Of a stretch of 64,000 nucleotides of DNA, positions 8,366 through 20,322 are shown piece by piece. The notes under the pieces were generated by a model. That model saw only the letters and a list, made by a program, of their open reading frames with translations, was not told the origin of the DNA and did not search any database. The DNA comes from Erwinia typographi (GTDB lineage Bacteria; Pseudomonadota; Gammaproteobacteria; Enterobacterales; Enterobacteriaceae): contig NZ_JRUQ01000044.1 in the NCBI RefSeq assembly GCF_000773975.1, positions 62,001-126,000 of the forward strand. Reading direction: 5' to 3'. Numbering within the stretch: position 1 is the stretch's first letter; each line of letters opens with the position of its first letter. The translations under genes were made by a program, and so were the position numbers.

Positions 8366-9823
8366 CTACATCAGCGGCTGAGCCATCTCCACCAGCGAAA
8401 TCAGCGGCTGAGGGTAAATACCCAGCAGCAGCACCAGAATGGCGGAAATCAATACCACCACGCCGCCAGCGGTAAAGGCCCAGTTGGCCTGGGTATCGCG
8501 CTGCAACAGCTCAGGCGGGGTCAGGTACAGGCTGACGGTGACGCGCAGATAGTAGTAGAGGCCAATCGCACTCCCCACCACCACGGCACCGGTCAGCCAC
8601 CAGAGGTGTGCGCCCACACCAACGGCCATGACGTAAAACTTACCCACAAAGCCCAGCGTCATCGGAATACCGGCCAGCGACAGCATCATCACCGTCATCA
8701 CCGCCGACAGAATTGGACGGTGCCAGAACAGGCCGCGATAGGAGTAGAGCGAATCGGCATCCGGGCCACGGTAAGGGCTGGACATCAGGCTAACCACGCC
8801 AAACGCGCCGAGACTGCTGAACAGGTAACCGGCCAGATAAACGCCCGAGGCCTCCAGCGATATCTGATGCGTCTGAATGGCAATCAGTGCGATCAGCAGG
8901 TAGCCGAGATGCGCGATGGAGGAGTAGCCCAGCAGACGCTTGATATTGCTCTGCGAGATAGCCATCAGGTTACCAAACAGAATCGAGGCAATGGCAATAA
9001 TCGCCAGCACCAGACGCACTGCTTCGCTATCTGTCGCCGGGGCATAGAGGAACAGACGCATGACGACGCCAAAGATCGCGATTTTGCTGGCGGTAGCCAG
9101 GAAAGCCGATACCGGAGCCGGTGCGCCCTGGTAGACGTCCGGCGTCCAGAGCTGGAAAGGCACCAGCGACAGCTTGAAGCCCAGCCCCACAATCATCATG
9201 CCCAGGCCTGCCAGCAGCAGCGGCTGGTGAATGATGCCGTCATGCAGACTTTTGCCCAGCGCGATAAAGCTCAGGTTGCCCGAATCCGCGTAGACCAACG
9301 CCATACCAAACAGCAGGAACGACGAGGCAACGGCCGACATGATGGTGTATTTGATGCTGGCTTCCAGCGAGCGCTTCTGCTGAAAGGCATAGCCCACCAG
9401 GCCAAACAGCGGCAGAGAGAGCAGTTCGATACCGATAAAGAGCGAGGCCAGATGGTTAGCGCTGGCCAGCACGATGCCGCCAAGCGCCGCAATCAGCACC
9501 AGCAGGTAAAACTCTTCGCGGTTATCGGGATAGCCCGCCAGCCACGGATAGGCGAAGGTGCAGGTCGCGAGGCTGGCAAGAATAACCAGCCCGGTATACA
9601 GCATCGAAAAGCCATCTACGCGCAGCAGCGGAGTCACATCCATCGGGCCAGCCTGGCCGACAAAGTACAGCGAGAACAGCGCAATGTTCAGGCCAATCAC
9701 CGCCAGCGTAGCATTGACGAAGTGGTTGCGTCGCCACGCAATGGACAGCATCACAACTACCACCGTCAATCCGACGATCAGCAGCGGTAGAAGCGCGATC
9801 AATTGTTGAGGAGTTATTGTCAT
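8366..9823 (-). CDS. nuoN: NuoN, NADH-quinone oxidoreductase subunit N
   Basis: The 485-residue polytopic inner membrane protein (same length as in E. coli) is one of the three antiporter-like proton-pumping subunits of complex I. The antiporter fold shows in the helices and the conserved [22 protein letters not shown] block, with its pumping lysine, and in [12 protein letters not shown]. It begins [15 protein letters not shown] and has about 14 membrane segments. Last gene of the operon, six bases after nuoM, and followed by the terminator at 8319-8345. Confidence 0.97.
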   Translation of the reverse strand: MTITPQQLIALLPLLIVGLTVVVVMLSIAWRRNHFVNATLAVIGLNIALFSLYFVGQAGPMDVTPLLRVDGFSMLYTGLVILASLATCTFAYPWLAGYPDNREEFYLLVLIAALGGIVLASANHLASLFIGIELLSLPLFGLVGYAFQQKRSLEASIKYTIMSAVASSFLLFGMALVYADSGNLSFIALGKSLHDGIIHQPLLLAGLGMMIVGLGFKLSLVPFQLWTPDVYQGAPAPVSAFLATASKIAIFGVVMRLFLYAPATDSEAVRLVLAIIAIASILFGNLMAISQSNIKRLLGYSSIAHLGYLLIALIAIQTHQISLEASGVYLAGYLFSSLGAFGVVSLMSSPYRGPDADSLYSYRGLFWHRPILSAVMTVMMLSLAGIPMTLGFVGKFYVMAVGVGAHLWWLTGAVVVGSAIGLYYYLRVTVSLYLTPPELLQRDTQANWAFTAGGVVVLISAILVLLLGIYPQPLISLVEMAQPLM

Positions 9824-9829
9824 GGCGAA

Positions 9830-11350
9830 TTACGGCCTTGTAGTTGAAATTGAAGCGGTATACCACTGCTGAATATTACTCATCGCAGCATGTGAGGTGT
9901 CCAGAATCGGCTGTGGATAAACGCCCAGCAGCACCAGCAGAACCACCAGCACCATAATCATCAGGAACTCACGGGCGTTCATGCCGCGCAGAGGCGATTC
10001 AGATTTTGGTGCGCCGTAGTAAGCGCGTTGCATCATGACCAGCGAGTAAACGGAAGCAAACACCAGGCCGAAGGTCGCGACGACGATAATCACCGGCACC
10101 GACTGGAAGCTGCCGGTCAGGATCATAAACTCCCCGACGAAGTTACCGGTTCCCGGCATTCCCAGGTTGGCGACGGCGAAGAACAGCGACAGCCCCGGCA
10201 GCCATTTGATGCGCGACCACAGGCCGCCCATCTGGCGCATGTCGCGGGTATGCAGGCGTTCATACAGCTGACCGCACAGGATGAACAGCGCGGCGGCCGA
10301 CAGACCATGAGCAATCATCTGCACCACGGCGCCCTGGAACGCCAGCTGGCTGCCGGTATAGATGGCAATCAGCACGAAGCCCATATGTGAAATTGAGGTA
10401 TAGGCAATCAGACGCTTGATATCGTACTGCGAGAAGGCCATCCACGCGCCGTAGAAGATGCCGATAATCCCCAGCCACATCGCAATCGGAGCAAACTCCG
10501 CAGAAGCGTTAGGGAACAGCGGCAGCGAAAAGCGCAGCAGGCCGTAAGCTGCCGTTTTCAGCAGAATACCCGCCAGGTCAACGGAACCTGCGGTAGGTGC
10601 CTGACTGTGCGCATCCGGCAACCAGCCGTGAAGCGGCACCACCGGCATTTTAACCGCGAAGGCGATAAAGAAGCCGAGCATCAGCAGATATTCAACGCCG
10701 TGCGACATCGGGGTTTTCAGCAGATCTTCGTAGTTGAAAGTCCAGACGCCCGTGGCGTTGTAGTGCACAAATACCAGTCCGAGAATCGCGACCAGCATAA
10801 TCAGCCCACTGGCCTGGGTATAGATGAAGAACTTGGTCGCTGCGGTGATGCGCGTTTTACCGTCCGACGCTTTGTGACCCCACAAAGCGATCAGGAAGTA
10901 CATCGGCACCAGCATCATTTCCCAGAAGAAGAAGAACAGGAACAGGTCGATGGCCAAGAACACACCGATCACGCCGCCGAGGATCCACAGCAGGTTCAGG
11001 TGAAAGAAGCCCTGCCATTTTTCGATCTCGTTCCACGAACAGAGGATCGCCATCACGCCCAGCAGGCCGGTCAGCACCACCATCAGCAGCGACAGGCCGT
11101 CCAGCGCCAGGTGCACGTTAATGCCAAAGCGTGGGATCCAGGAAACGAGGTATTCAGACTGCCACTGCGGAATGCCGGCGGCCTGGGTCAGCGAATAGCC
11201 ACCCTGCAACCAGAGTTGCAGAGAAAGCGCCAGCGTCAATCCCATCGAAATCAGCGCGATCCAGCGCGGCACTTTTGCGCCAAAGCGCTCAAGCTGCCAG
11301 CAGAGCAGGCCACCGATGAACGGGATTAATATAAGCCAAGGTAATAACAT
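9830..11350 (-). CDS. nuoM: NuoM, NADH-quinone oxidoreductase subunit M
   Basis: A 506-residue antiporter-like membrane subunit of complex I. Diagnostic blocks are FFFWEMMLVPMYFLIALWG, the helix AVKMPVVPLHGWLPDAHSQAPTAGSVDLAGILLK with its conserved lysine and histidine, and AYTSISHMGFVLI. About 14 membrane segments. It lies between nuoL, across a 96-base gap holding two hairpins, and nuoN. Confidence 0.97.
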   Translation of the reverse strand: MLLPWLILIPFIGGLLCWQLERFGAKVPRWIALISMGLTLALSLQLWLQGGYSLTQAAGIPQWQSEYLVSWIPRFGINVHLALDGLSLLMVVLTGLLGVMAILCSWNEIEKWQGFFHLNLLWILGGVIGVFLAIDLFLFFFFWEMMLVPMYFLIALWGHKASDGKTRITAATKFFIYTQASGLIMLVAILGLVFVHYNATGVWTFNYEDLLKTPMSHGVEYLLMLGFFIAFAVKMPVVPLHGWLPDAHSQAPTAGSVDLAGILLKTAAYGLLRFSLPLFPNASAEFAPIAMWLGIIGIFYGAWMAFSQYDIKRLIAYTSISHMGFVLIAIYTGSQLAFQGAVVQMIAHGLSAAALFILCGQLYERLHTRDMRQMGGLWSRIKWLPGLSLFFAVANLGMPGTGNFVGEFMILTGSFQSVPVIIVVATFGLVFASVYSLVMMQRAYYGAPKSESPLRGMNAREFLMIMVLVVLLVLLGVYPQPILDTSHAAMSNIQQWYTASISTTRP

Positions 11351-11372
11351 GGCGGGTTCTTCCCTTCTCTTG

Positions 11373-11434
11373 TTCCCCGGTCAGGGGAATATTTTCATAA
11401 TTCTTTGTTGGGGTAAGGCAGTCCACCCTACCCC
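11373..11434 (-). repeat. Two hairpins in the nuoL-nuoM intercistronic gap
   Basis: TTCCCC (11373-11378) / GGGGAA (11384-11389) is a perfect 6-bp stem with a five-base loop. GGGGTA (11410-11415) / TACCCC (11429-11434) is a second stem, extended by GG/CC past a mismatch. Neither is followed by a clean T run on the minus strand. They may stabilise or process the operon mRNA; this role is inference. Confidence 0.45.
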
Positions 11435-11446
11435 GCTCACTAACCT

Positions 11447-13285
11447 TTAAATCGTCATCAGCAGCGCCAGCACCACCACGGCACCCACGCTCATTGAGGC
11501 CACGTACCAGCGCAGATAGCCGTTTTCGCTGACAACCAGACCTTTATTCGCCAGGCGGGAGAACAGAGCCGGCAGGTTCATCAGGTTATTCAGCGGATCG
11601 CTTTTCAGCAGCCAGGCGACGAACAGGTAAGGCTTAACGAACACTTTGTCATACAGCCAGTCGAAGCCCCAGGCCGCGAACCACCAGCTGGCGAAGAAGC
11701 GTCCTGGCGCGCTGCTGGCGATACGGGTCACCAGCGTACGCTTGCCAAGCCACAGGGCAGCCGCCAGCAGGATACCGATAATCGCTACCACGCCAGAGGT
11801 GATTTCCAGCGTCAGCACGCTACCGTGCGCCAGCTCGGCGGTGTCCGGCAGAACGCCCTTCAGCGGAGGCACGATCAGTGCGCCAATAAAGGTTGAGAGG
11901 ACAAGCAGCACGATCAGCGGCAGGTGATGAGTGATCCCCTTGCCGGCATGTGCGTGAATTTTCTCTTCGCCGTGGAAGGCGATAAAGATCATCCTGAAGG
12001 TGTACAGCGAGGTCATAAAGGCCCCGGCTAAGCCGGCCACCATCAGCGTGAGATGCCCATTGGCCAGCGCGCCAGCGAGGATTTCATCCTTACTGAAGAA
12101 GCCAGCGGTAATCAGCGGCAGTGCTGACAGCGCCGCGCCACCCACCAGGAAGCAGACATAAACCAGCGGAATGCTTTTACGCAGGCCGCCCATTTTGAAA
12201 ATATTCTGCTCGTGGTGACAGGCCAGAATCACCGACCCGGAGGAGAGGAACAGCAAGGCCTTAAAGAATGCATGGGTCATCAGGTGGAAGATCGCCGCGT
12301 CCCAGGCCTGAACGCCCAGCGCGAGGAACATATAGCCAATCTGACTCATGGTCGAGTAGGCGAGCACGCGCTTGATATCGCTCTGCACCAGCGCGGCGAA
12401 ACCCGCCAGCACCAGCGTAATCGCACCGACGATGCCCACCAGATGCAGCACTTCAGGCGTCAGCAGGAACAGACCGTGACTACGGGCAATCAGGTAGACG
12501 CCCGCCGTTACCATCGTTGCCGCATGGATCAGCGCGGAAACAGGCGTTGGACCGGCCATCGCATCCGCCAGCCAGGTTTGCAGCGGCAGCTGTGCAGATT
12601 TACCCACGGCGCCGCCCAGCAGCATCAGGGTGGCCCACTGTAGCATGTGGTTATCCGCCGCGAAGTGAGCCGGAGCCAGCTCAACCAGCTCGCGGAAGTT
12701 CAGCGTACCCAGCTCGTTGTACAGAATGAACAGCGCAAAGGCCAGAAACACGTCGCCGATGCGGGTAATGATGAAGGCTTTCATCGCCGCCGCGCCGTTT
12801 TTCGGGTTGGTGTAGTAGAAGCCAATCAGCAGGTAAGAGCAGAGGCCCACGCCTTCCCAACCCAGATACATCAGCATCAGGTTATCGGCCAGCACCAGAA
12901 CCACCATGCTGGCGATAAACAGGTTGGTATAGGCAAAGAAGCGCGAGTAGCCCTCTTCACCACGCATATACCAGGAGGCGAACATGTGAATGAAGAAGCC
13001 GACGCCGGTCACCACCGACAGCATGGTCAGCGACAGGCCGTCCAGCGTCAGGTTAACGTCAATCTTAAAGTTGCCAACCTGCATCCAGGTCCACAGCGCC
13101 TGGTCATAAACCGCCTGGCCCTGGCTGAAAAAATCCATTCCCACATACAGCGTGGTCAAAGCCGCCAGACCGACGGATCCCATGCCAATGGCGGCGGAAA
13201 GATTTTCTGACCAGCGGCCGCGAGAAAAGGCCAGCAGCAGGAAGCCGATCAGCGGGAAAAGGACTGTTAAATAGAGAAGATTCAT
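11447..13285 (-). CDS. nuoL: NuoL, NADH-quinone oxidoreductase subunit L
   Basis: The 612-residue subunit is the distal antiporter-like subunit of the membrane arm. It shows [18 protein letters not shown], the pumping helix [38 protein letters not shown] and [16 protein letters not shown], then a long C-terminal part containing the lateral helix and last membrane segment. Length matches E. coli (613). The start overlaps the nuoK stop by four bases (ATGA), indicating translational coupling. Confidence 0.97.
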   Translation of the reverse strand: MNLLYLTVLFPLIGFLLLAFSRGRWSENLSAAIGMGSVGLAALTTLYVGMDFFSQGQAVYDQALWTWMQVGNFKIDVNLTLDGLSLTMLSVVTGVGFFIHMFASWYMRGEEGYSRFFAYTNLFIASMVVLVLADNLMLMYLGWEGVGLCSYLLIGFYYTNPKNGAAAMKAFIITRIGDVFLAFALFILYNELGTLNFRELVELAPAHFAADNHMLQWATLMLLGGAVGKSAQLPLQTWLADAMAGPTPVSALIHAATMVTAGVYLIARSHGLFLLTPEVLHLVGIVGAITLVLAGFAALVQSDIKRVLAYSTMSQIGYMFLALGVQAWDAAIFHLMTHAFFKALLFLSSGSVILACHHEQNIFKMGGLRKSIPLVYVCFLVGGAALSALPLITAGFFSKDEILAGALANGHLTLMVAGLAGAFMTSLYTFRMIFIAFHGEEKIHAHAGKGITHHLPLIVLLVLSTFIGALIVPPLKGVLPDTAELAHGSVLTLEITSGVVAIIGILLAAALWLGKRTLVTRIASSAPGRFFASWWFAAWGFDWLYDKVFVKPYLFVAWLLKSDPLNNLMNLPALFSRLANKGLVVSENGYLRWYVASMSVGAVVVLALLMTI

Positions 13286-13584
13286 CCGCGCATCTCGCTC
13301 ACTTTATCAATGTTGAGGTTCTGGCTGCGGCGATGAAGCTGCAGCAGCAGCGCCAGGCCAATGCTGGCCTCGGCAGCGGCAAGGCTGATGGCGAGGATGT
13401 ACATCACCTGTCCGTCGGCCTGCCCCCAGTAGCTCCCCGCTACCACGAACGCCAGCGCCGCAGCGTTAATCATGATTTCAAGGCTAATCAACATAAACAG
13501 CAGGTTGCGGCGGATTACCACGCCCGTCAGTCCAAGGACAAACAGGATGGCTGCCAGAATAAGGCCATGTTGCAGAGGGATCAT
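13282..13584 (-). CDS. nuoK: NuoK, NADH-quinone oxidoreductase subunit K
   Basis: A 100-residue protein with three membrane helices, exactly the E. coli length. The buried glutamates of the proton path are visible in [13 protein letters not shown] and [14 protein letters not shown]. It overlaps nuoJ upstream and nuoL downstream by four bases each. Confidence 0.97.
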   Translation of the reverse strand: MIPLQHGLILAAILFVLGLTGVVIRRNLLFMLISLEIMINAAALAFVVAGSYWGQADGQVMYILAISLAAAEASIGLALLLQLHRRSQNLNIDKVSEMRG

Positions 13585-14135
13585 GCGCGTTCCTCCTTGT
13601 TACTTTTCGCAGCGTCACCAGGACGGTTGCTCAGGACTTCACCCTGACGCTGTTCGCGTCCGATGTGGTAAGCCACCACCAGACCCGCCAGCAGCAGCAT
13701 TGAGGCCAGCTCAACCGCCAGAACGTAAGGACCAAACAGGCTGATGCCAACGGCTTTCGCGTCGATCATCGCGCCGTCAATGCCCTGATCGTTGATGGAG
13801 AGGATGGCGTAAACCATCACCACCAGCAGCACCAGCGACAGCAGGCCAGGCCCCAGCCAGACGGCGGGTTTCAGCCACTCGCGCTCCTGTGCCCTGACGC
13901 TCTCGCCAAGGTTGAGCATCATCACCACAAACACGAACAGCACCATGATCGCCCCAGCGTAGACGATGATCTCCAGCGCACCGGCGAAATAAGCGCCCAG
14001 CGAGAAAAACACCCCGGCAACCGCCAGCAGGGAGATGATCAGGTATAAAAGCGCGTGGACCGGGTTGGTATGGGTGATAACGCGAAGCGTTGTCAGCACC
14101 GCCACCAGTCCGCAAAAATAAAAAGCAAATTCCAT
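13581..14135 (-). CDS. nuoJ: NuoJ, NADH-quinone oxidoreductase subunit J
   Basis: The start is set at 14135 ([14 protein letters not shown], 184 residues, the E. coli length), preceded by an AAGGAG Shine-Dalgarno six bases upstream; the frame remains open to 14216 without a ribosome site. Five membrane helices, including the conserved [19 protein letters not shown] segment. It forms the E-channel region of complex I together with NuoH and NuoK. Confidence 0.96.
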   Translation of the reverse strand: MEFAFYFCGLVAVLTTLRVITHTNPVHALLYLIISLLAVAGVFFSLGAYFAGALEIIVYAGAIMVLFVFVVMMLNLGESVRAQEREWLKPAVWLGPGLLSLVLLVVMVYAILSINDQGIDGAMIDAKAVGISLFGPYVLAVELASMLLLAGLVVAYHIGREQRQGEVLSNRPGDAAKSNKEERA

Positions 14136-14145
14136 GCCTGGCTCC

Positions 14146-14688
14146 TTAAGGTAACAAGCCCTTGACGTCGATAGGTTTGGCTTCGTTGGCTGCAGAGCCC
14201 TTCTCTTTCCCGTCAATCGCCATACCTGCCATCCGGTAAAAGTTGTATTCCGGGTATTTCCCGGGGCCGGAAATCAGCAGGTCTGCTTTTTCGTACACCA
14301 GATCCTGACGCTTAAACTCGCCCAGTTCGAAATCTGGAGTAAGCTGAATCGCAGTGGTCGGGCAAGCCTCTTCACACAGGCCACAGAAAATGCAGCGCGA
14401 GAAGTTGATGCGGAAGAATTCGGGATACCAGCGGCCATCCTGCATTTCCGCCTTTTGCAGCGAAATGCAGCCAACCGGGCAGGCGACCGCGCACAGGTTA
14501 CAGGCTACGCAGCGCTCCTGACCGTCCGGGTCGCGCGTCAGCACGATGCGGCCACGGTAGCGCGGCGGCAGATAAACCGGCTCTTCCGGGTACATCATGG
14601 TTTCACGCTTAGCGAACGCGTTCATCCCAATCAGAAAGATACTGCGTACCGTGGTGCCAAATCCCACCACTATGTCTTTTAACGTCAT
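14146..14688 (-). CDS. nuoI: NuoI, NADH-quinone oxidoreductase iron-sulfur subunit I
   Basis: A 180-residue protein with two ferredoxin-type [4Fe-4S] motifs, [14 protein letters not shown] and [12 protein letters not shown], which hold clusters N6a and N6b of the peripheral arm. Length is identical to E. coli NuoI. The N-terminal amphipathic helix ([21 protein letters not shown]) rests on the membrane. Confidence 0.97.
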   Translation of the reverse strand: MTLKDIVVGFGTTVRSIFLIGMNAFAKRETMMYPEEPVYLPPRYRGRIVLTRDPDGQERCVACNLCAVACPVGCISLQKAEMQDGRWYPEFFRINFSRCIFCGLCEEACPTTAIQLTPDFELGEFKRQDLVYEKADLLISGPGKYPEYNFYRMAGMAIDGKEKGSAANEAKPIDVKGLLP

Positions 14689-14700
14689 CGTCTTAACCTC

Positions 14701-15678
14701 TTACTGCGCGTTGTACAGAATCACTGCGGCAGTCGCCAGCAGGTTCAGCAGCGTCAACGGCAGACAAACTTTCCAGCCGAACGACATCACCTGGTCATAG
14801 CGTGGGCGCGGTAACGCAGCACGGATCAGAATGAACATCATCATGAAGAACGCTGTTTTAATCGCGAACCAGATAATCGGTGGCAGCCACGGGCCGTTCC
14901 AGCCGCCGAAGAACAGCGTCACAATCAGCGAAGAGACGGTCACGATACCGACATATTCCCCGACGAAGAACAGACCGAACTTCATCCCGGCATATTCGAT
15001 GTGGTAACCGTCGGCCAGTTCCTGTTCCGCTTCCGGCTGGTCAAAGGGATGGCGGTGACAAACAGCAACGCCCGCAATGGCGAAGGTCAAAAAGCCGAGG
15101 AACTGCGGAATGATGTTCCACAAGTGTTGCTGGCTGTTGACAATATCAACCATGTTGAACGAGCCTGCCTGCGCCACCACGCCCATCAGCGACAGGCCGA
15201 GGAACACTTCGTAGCTCAGCGTCTGCGCCGAGGCGCGCATCGCCCCCAGCAGGGAGTATTTGTTATTACTGGACCAGCCGGCAAACAGCACCGCGTAGAC
15301 CGCCAGGCCAGCCATCATCAGGAAGAACAGCAGGCCGATATTCAGGTCTGCCCCCATCCAGGTTGAGGTCACAGGCACGATGGCCATCGCCAGCAGCAGC
15401 GAAGTAAAGGCGATCATCGGTGCGAGGGTAAAGATCACGCGGTCGGTAAACGGCGGCGTCCAGTCCTCTTTAAAGAACATTTTGATCATGTCCGCTACCA
15501 GCTGTAGCGAGCCGCCCCAGCCAACGCGGTTTGGTCCGTAGCGGTTCTGGAACAGACCCAGCAGACGACGTTCGCCGAAGCTCATAAACGCGCCGCAGCC
15601 AACCACTACAAACAGGATCAGTAGCGCTTTACCTACGGCAATCAGCACTTCGATAACTTCCGGTGTCAGCCAACTCAT
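14701..15678 (-). CDS. nuoH: NuoH, NADH-quinone oxidoreductase subunit H
   Basis: The 325-residue membrane subunit forms the quinone chamber with NuoB and NuoD and has eight membrane helices. Hallmarks are [23 protein letters not shown] near the N terminus and the acidic loop [23 protein letters not shown]. Its start overlaps the nuoG stop by four bases. Confidence 0.97.
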   Translation of the reverse strand: MSWLTPEVIEVLIAVGKALLILFVVVGCGAFMSFGERRLLGLFQNRYGPNRVGWGGSLQLVADMIKMFFKEDWTPPFTDRVIFTLAPMIAFTSLLLAMAIVPVTSTWMGADLNIGLLFFLMMAGLAVYAVLFAGWSSNNKYSLLGAMRASAQTLSYEVFLGLSLMGVVAQAGSFNMVDIVNSQQHLWNIIPQFLGFLTFAIAGVAVCHRHPFDQPEAEQELADGYHIEYAGMKFGLFFVGEYVGIVTVSSLIVTLFFGGWNGPWLPPIIWFAIKTAFFMMMFILIRAALPRPRYDQVMSFGWKVCLPLTLLNLLATAAVILYNAQ

Positions 15679-18401
15679 TGTGCTGCCTCCTGCAGATTGT
15701 CAACGTTGGCGCCCAGCAGGAACGGCGGGATGCCCGGAAGACCGAGCGGCAGCCCCACCTGCCCTGCCTGCAACGTGTCGGAGAAACGCACCGGCAGGCG
15801 AAGGGTTTCGCCCTGACAGGTGAACTCGACTTCGGTTCCGGCATTCACGCCCAGCTTCGCCGCATCGGCCGGGTTGACCATCACGTAGGGCTGAGGCATA
15901 CGCTGCTGGATCACCGCTGAGCGCTGGGTCATCTCTTCACTGCCAAACAGGTGGAAGTAAGGCGCCACGCGCCAGCTGTCCGCCTGACCGGCAAAGGCCG
16001 CCGGAACAACGTCGAACCAGCCCAGCTGCGCGTCGCCCGCTTCAAACAGGCGCACGCCCGGATCGCCGTTGCGCAGCTTGCCGCCCACTTCGTCCTGGAA
16101 CTTGTTCCACGCCTGTGGCGAGTTCCAGCCCGGCGCCCAGGCGAAGGGGATCTGCGAACGGGCCGCCGACGGCTGGTTGTTACCTTCCATAGAGAAGGCG
16201 AACATGGTGTCTTTATCCTGCGGCTGGCGCGGTTCATGCACGCTGATGTTGGCGCGCATCGCGGTACGGCCGCTGGAGCGGATTGGCGAGCGCGACAGTT
16301 TCTGACCGCGAATACGGAAGCTGGCATCCGGCGCCGCGTCTTTGATCCCGGCAAGCTGCGGCAGCGCCGCGATGCAGGCATCAATCACATGATCGAGCTG
16401 GGTCCAGTCCGGCTGACGGTTAGTAATAGTGCTGGAGAGCGAGTGCAGCCAGCGCCAGCTTTCCAGCATCTCTACCTTGTCGTCATAGTAGGCCGGGTCA
16501 TAAACCTGGAAGAAGCGCTGCGCGCGGCCTTCCTGGTTGACCAGCGTGCCGTCGCTTTCGGCGAAGCTGGCGGTTGAGAGGATCAACCCAGCTTTTTCGG
16601 TAGTCGCGGTACGCTGGTGATCGACCACGATCACGTTGGAGACATTGCTCAGCGCCGCATCGACTTTCGCTTTCGGCGCCTGGCGGTACAAATCGTTTTC
16701 CAGCACGATCACCGCGTCGGCCGCGCCGCTTTCCAGCTCGTCCAGCGCGCTTTCCAGCGGATGGCCGCCGATCATACCGAGGCCCACGCTGTTCGCCGCA
16801 CCGGCCAACAGGGTGATACCGACGTCCGATCCCCGCCCTTTCAACGCTTTCGCGATGTTAGCCGCCGCCTGAATCGTGGCTTCGCTACCCGCGTGAACGC
16901 CGGAAATAATCAGCGGCTTTTTAGCGCCGGCCAGCGCCTGAACGATCACGTCAATTTTCCCGGCCAGCGAACGCTCAATGCCGATCACGGCAGGCGCGGT
17001 TTCATCCAGCGCGTTAGCAATGGCAAAGCCCAGCCGCGCCTGGTCTTCAACCGGGGCGAGGTAGCTCCACGCGGCGATATCATCCAGACGAGTTTTATCT
17101 ACGTTAGTTACAAACAGCGGGTGCTTGGCGTTTTGACCAATGTTGAGGATCGCCGCGATCTGCCAGTCTGCCACCTTCTGAGCGGCGGCCATTTCGCGGG
17201 ATTTGCCTTTTACCGCCTGGCGGACGGAGAGCGCCACGCGCGCGCCAACCTGAGTCAGGTCTTCACCCAGAACCAGCACCGCGTCGTAGCTTTCAATTTC
17301 ACGTAGCGCCGGGGTGTGGACACCGCTGTCGCGCAGCACGCTTAACATCAGCTCCAGACGCGCCTGCTCGGCGGCCGGAATACCGGTAGAGAAGTTTTCC
17401 GCACCGACCAACTCGCGCAGCGCAAAGTTGCTTTCCACGCTGGCGCGCGGTGAGCCGATACCGATCACCTTCTTAGCCTGACGCAGTACGTCTGCCGCGC
17501 CCTGCATGGCCTGGTCGGCATTCAGCGCGATCCAGTCATTGCCACGACGCTGCATTGGCTGACGAGGACGATCCTTCAGGTTGACGTAGCCATAGCCGAA
17601 ACGGCCGCGGTCGCAAAGGAAATAGTGATTGATGACGCCGTTGTAGCGGTTTTCAATGCGGCGCAGTTCGCCGTAGCGCTCGCCGGGGCTGGTGTTACAG
17701 CCGATGCTGCACTGCTGGCAGACGCTTGGGGCGTACTGCATGTCCCACTTACGGTTATAGCGCTCTGAGTGCGTTTTGTCGGTGAACACGCCGGTTGGGC
17801 AGACTTCGACCAGGTTGCCGGAGAACTCGCTTTCCAGCGTGCCGTCTTCCGGGCGTCCGAAGTAGACGTTGTCGTGCGCGCCGTATACGCCGAGGTCGGT
17901 GCCGTCCGCATAATCTTTGTAATAGCGCACGCAGCGATAGCAGGCGATACAGCGGTTCATCTCATGCGAGATAAACGGCCCGAGCTCCTGATTGCGGTGG
18001 GTACGCTTGGTGAAGCGGTAGCGACGGAAGCTGTGGCCGGTCATCACGGTCATATCCTGAAGATGGCAGTTACCGCCCTCTTCACAGACCGGACAATCGT
18101 GCGGGTGGTTGGTCATCAGCCACTCCACCACGCTTTCACGAAACTCTTTCGCTTCGCCGTCATCAATTGAGATAAAGGTGCCGTCGGACGCCGGTGTCAT
18201 ACAGGACATCACCAGGCGGCCCCGGGTATCTTCGGCATTCTGGAATTGCTTCACCGCGCACTGGCGGCAGGCACCGACGCTACCGAGCGCCGGGTGCCAG
18301 CAAAAATAAGGAATATCTAAGCCGAGGGAGAGGCAAGCCTGCAGCAGGTTGTCCGCGCCATCGACATCATATTCTTTACCGTCTACATGAATTGTAGCCA
18401 T
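15675..18401 (-). CDS. nuoG: NuoG, NADH-quinone oxidoreductase large iron-sulfur subunit
   Basis: The start is placed at 18401 ([13 protein letters not shown], 908 residues as in E. coli). An upstream in-frame ATG at 18410 lies too close to the GGAAG ribosome site. The N-terminal ferredoxin-like domain binds [2Fe-2S] N1b ([15 protein letters not shown]). Next come a His-Cys motif [14 protein letters not shown] (N5) and CIACYRC (N4), then the extra cluster N7 of enteric enzymes (CQQCSIGC ... FLCDRGR) and a molybdopterin-oxidoreductase-like body. It carries electrons from NuoF to NuoI. Confidence 0.97.
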   Translation of the reverse strand: MATIHVDGKEYDVDGADNLLQACLSLGLDIPYFCWHPALGSVGACRQCAVKQFQNAEDTRGRLVMSCMTPASDGTFISIDDGEAKEFRESVVEWLMTNHPHDCPVCEEGGNCHLQDMTVMTGHSFRRYRFTKRTHRNQELGPFISHEMNRCIACYRCVRYYKDYADGTDLGVYGAHDNVYFGRPEDGTLESEFSGNLVEVCPTGVFTDKTHSERYNRKWDMQYAPSVCQQCSIGCNTSPGERYGELRRIENRYNGVINHYFLCDRGRFGYGYVNLKDRPRQPMQRRGNDWIALNADQAMQGAADVLRQAKKVIGIGSPRASVESNFALRELVGAENFSTGIPAAEQARLELMLSVLRDSGVHTPALREIESYDAVLVLGEDLTQVGARVALSVRQAVKGKSREMAAAQKVADWQIAAILNIGQNAKHPLFVTNVDKTRLDDIAAWSYLAPVEDQARLGFAIANALDETAPAVIGIERSLAGKIDVIVQALAGAKKPLIISGVHAGSEATIQAAANIAKALKGRGSDVGITLLAGAANSVGLGMIGGHPLESALDELESGAADAVIVLENDLYRQAPKAKVDAALSNVSNVIVVDHQRTATTEKAGLILSTASFAESDGTLVNQEGRAQRFFQVYDPAYYDDKVEMLESWRWLHSLSSTITNRQPDWTQLDHVIDACIAALPQLAGIKDAAPDASFRIRGQKLSRSPIRSSGRTAMRANISVHEPRQPQDKDTMFAFSMEGNNQPSAARSQIPFAWAPGWNSPQAWNKFQDEVGGKLRNGDPGVRLFEAGDAQLGWFDVVPAAFAGQADSWRVAPYFHLFGSEEMTQRSAVIQQRMPQPYVMVNPADAAKLGVNAGTEVEFTCQGETLRLPVRFSDTLQAGQVGLPLGLPGIPPFLLGANVDNLQEAAQ

Positions 18402-18461
18402 AGTGAACATGCTTCCGTAAGGCCCGTCGTAAGACGAGCGTTAATCAATTCAAATCTGGAT

Positions 18462-19808
18462 TTACCAGCGAGCCTTTAACAGGTTTGGCTGGATACCAGC
18501 AATCGCGTGCGCGTTGCTGAAGACCTGAGGCGCGATACCCGCCTCAAACTCCTCGCGAAAATATTTAATAGCGCTTTGCAGTGGCTCTACTGCGCCCGGC
18601 GCGTGCGCGCAGAAGGTTTTGCCCGGACCAAGCTGGCGGCAAAGTTGCAGCAGGGTTTCGATATCGCCCGGCTGCCCCTCTTTGCGCTCCAGCGCGCGGA
18701 GGATCTTCACGCTCCACGGCAGGCCGTCGCGGCACGGCGTACACCAGCCGCAGGATTCGCGGGCAAAGAACTCTTCGAGATTGCGCACCAGCGACACCAT
18801 GCCGATTTCGTGGTCAACGGCCATCGCCAGCGCGGTACCCAGACGACTCCCGGCTTTACCGATGCTGGCAAACTCCATCGGCAGATCGAGATGCGACTCC
18901 GTCAGGAAGTCAGTCCCCGCGCCACCCGGCTGCCACGCCTTGAATTTCAGACCGTCGCGCATACCGCCGGCATAATCCTCAAGGATTTCACGGGCGGTGG
19001 TGCCAAACGGCAGTTCCCAGACGCCTGGGTTTTTCACCCGGCCTGAGAAACCCATCATTTTGGTGCCGGTGTCATCGCTGGTCGAAATGCCTTTGTACCA
19101 GTCAACGCCGTTAGCCAGAATCGCCGGGACGTTGGAAAGCGTCTCTACGTTGTTCACGCAGGTTGGTTTGCCCCAGGCGCCCGCAGAAGCAGGGAAAGGC
19201 GGTTTCGAACGCGGGTTAGCACGGCGGCCTTCCAGCGAGTTGATCAGCGCGGTCTCTTCACCACAAATGTAGCGACCCGCGCCGGTGTGCACGATCAGTT
19301 CGAAGTCAAAGCCGGTTCCGAGGATATTTTTTCCCAGGTAACCCGCTTCGGTCGCTTCGGCAATCGCCCGACGTAAATTGGCCGCCGCCTCAATGTATTC
19401 GCCGCGCAGGAAGATGTAGCCACGGTAGGCCTTTAGCGCAAAGGCGCTGATCAGCATGCCTTCCACCAGCTGGTGCGGCATCTGCTCCATCAGCAGGCGG
19501 TCTTTGTAGGTGCCCGGCTCCATCTCATCGGCGTTACACAGCAGGTAACGGATGTTCATGGATTCGTCTTTCGGCATCAGGCTCCACTTCAGGCCCGTTG
19601 AGAAGCCCGCACCGCCGCGCCCTTTCAGACCGGAGTCTTTTACTATCGCCACGATCTCGTCCTGCGACAGGGTTTTCAGCGCTTTATCGGCACCGGCATA
19701 GCCATTTTTGCTGCGGTACTCGTCAAAGAAGACGGGCTGCTTATCATCACGCAGACGCCAGGTCAGCGGATGCCTTTCAGCAGTACGAATGATCTGTTTA
19801 AATGTCAT
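18462..19808 (-). CDS. nuoF: NuoF, NADH-quinone oxidoreductase FMN subunit
   Basis: A 448-residue protein that oxidises NADH. The FMN/NADH site is seen in [15 protein letters not shown] and in the [19 protein letters not shown] segment; the N3 cluster motif is [12 protein letters not shown] with a further Cys in TFCAHAPGA. Three residues longer than E. coli NuoF. The start overlaps the nuoE stop by four bases. Confidence 0.97.
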   Translation of the reverse strand: MTFKQIIRTAERHPLTWRLRDDKQPVFFDEYRSKNGYAGADKALKTLSQDEIVAIVKDSGLKGRGGAGFSTGLKWSLMPKDESMNIRYLLCNADEMEPGTYKDRLLMEQMPHQLVEGMLISAFALKAYRGYIFLRGEYIEAAANLRRAIAEATEAGYLGKNILGTGFDFELIVHTGAGRYICGEETALINSLEGRRANPRSKPPFPASAGAWGKPTCVNNVETLSNVPAILANGVDWYKGISTSDDTGTKMMGFSGRVKNPGVWELPFGTTAREILEDYAGGMRDGLKFKAWQPGGAGTDFLTESHLDLPMEFASIGKAGSRLGTALAMAVDHEIGMVSLVRNLEEFFARESCGWCTPCRDGLPWSVKILRALERKEGQPGDIETLLQLCRQLGPGKTFCAHAPGAVEPLQSAIKYFREEFEAGIAPQVFSNAHAIAGIQPNLLKARW

Positions 19809-20320
19809 TGATACTGCTCCAGTAAGTTGACGATGTTTTCCGGCGTCAGATGGACGTGAGTATCTTCATCCACCATCATCGTCGGGCCCTTGTCACAGTT
19901 GCCGAGGCAGCAGGTCGGCAGCAGCGTGAAGCGGCCGTCGGCAGTTGTCTGGCCTGGCTTGATCTTCAGATTGTCTTCTAAAGCAGCCTGAATGCCCTGG
20001 AAACCAGTGATATGGCAGACCACGCTGTCGCAGTAGCGAATGACGTGGCGGCCGACCGGCTGGCGGAAGATCTGGCTATAGAAGGTTGCCACGCCCTCAA
20101 CGTCGCTGGCCGGGATGCCCAGCACCTCAGCAATGGCGGAGATAGCGCCGTCCGGCACCCAGCCGCGCTGCTTCTGCACAATTTTCAGTGCTTCAATCGA
20201 TGCGGCGCGGGCATCTTCATAGTGGTGCTTCTCATGCTCGATGGCGTCGCGTTCGAGCGCGCTCAGCACAAAAGCGCCGTTGTCTTCGATCGTTTCGATC
20301 GCAATTCTTTGATCGTGCAT
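19805..20320 (-). CDS. nuoE: NuoE, NADH-quinone oxidoreductase 24-kDa-type subunit
   Basis: A 171-residue thioredoxin-like [2Fe-2S] protein that pairs with NuoF and NuoG in the NADH-oxidising module. Cluster N1a ligands are seen in [10 protein letters not shown] and [11 protein letters not shown]. It sits two bases after nuoCD and overlaps nuoF. Confidence 0.97.
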   Translation of the reverse strand: MHDQRIAIETIEDNGAFVLSALERDAIEHEKHHYEDARAASIEALKIVQKQRGWVPDGAISAIAEVLGIPASDVEGVATFYSQIFRQPVGRHVIRYCDSVVCHITGFQGIQAALEDNLKIKPGQTTADGRFTLLPTCCLGNCDKGPTMMVDEDTHVHLTPENIVNLLEQYQ

Positions 20321-20322
20321 AA

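Noticed and set aside
8252-9790. 512-codon open frame on the plus strand
   Set aside because: It is exactly antisense to nuoN, has a low-complexity Gln/His/Arg-rich translation typical of shadow frames in GC-rich DNA, and shows no ribosome site or family match.
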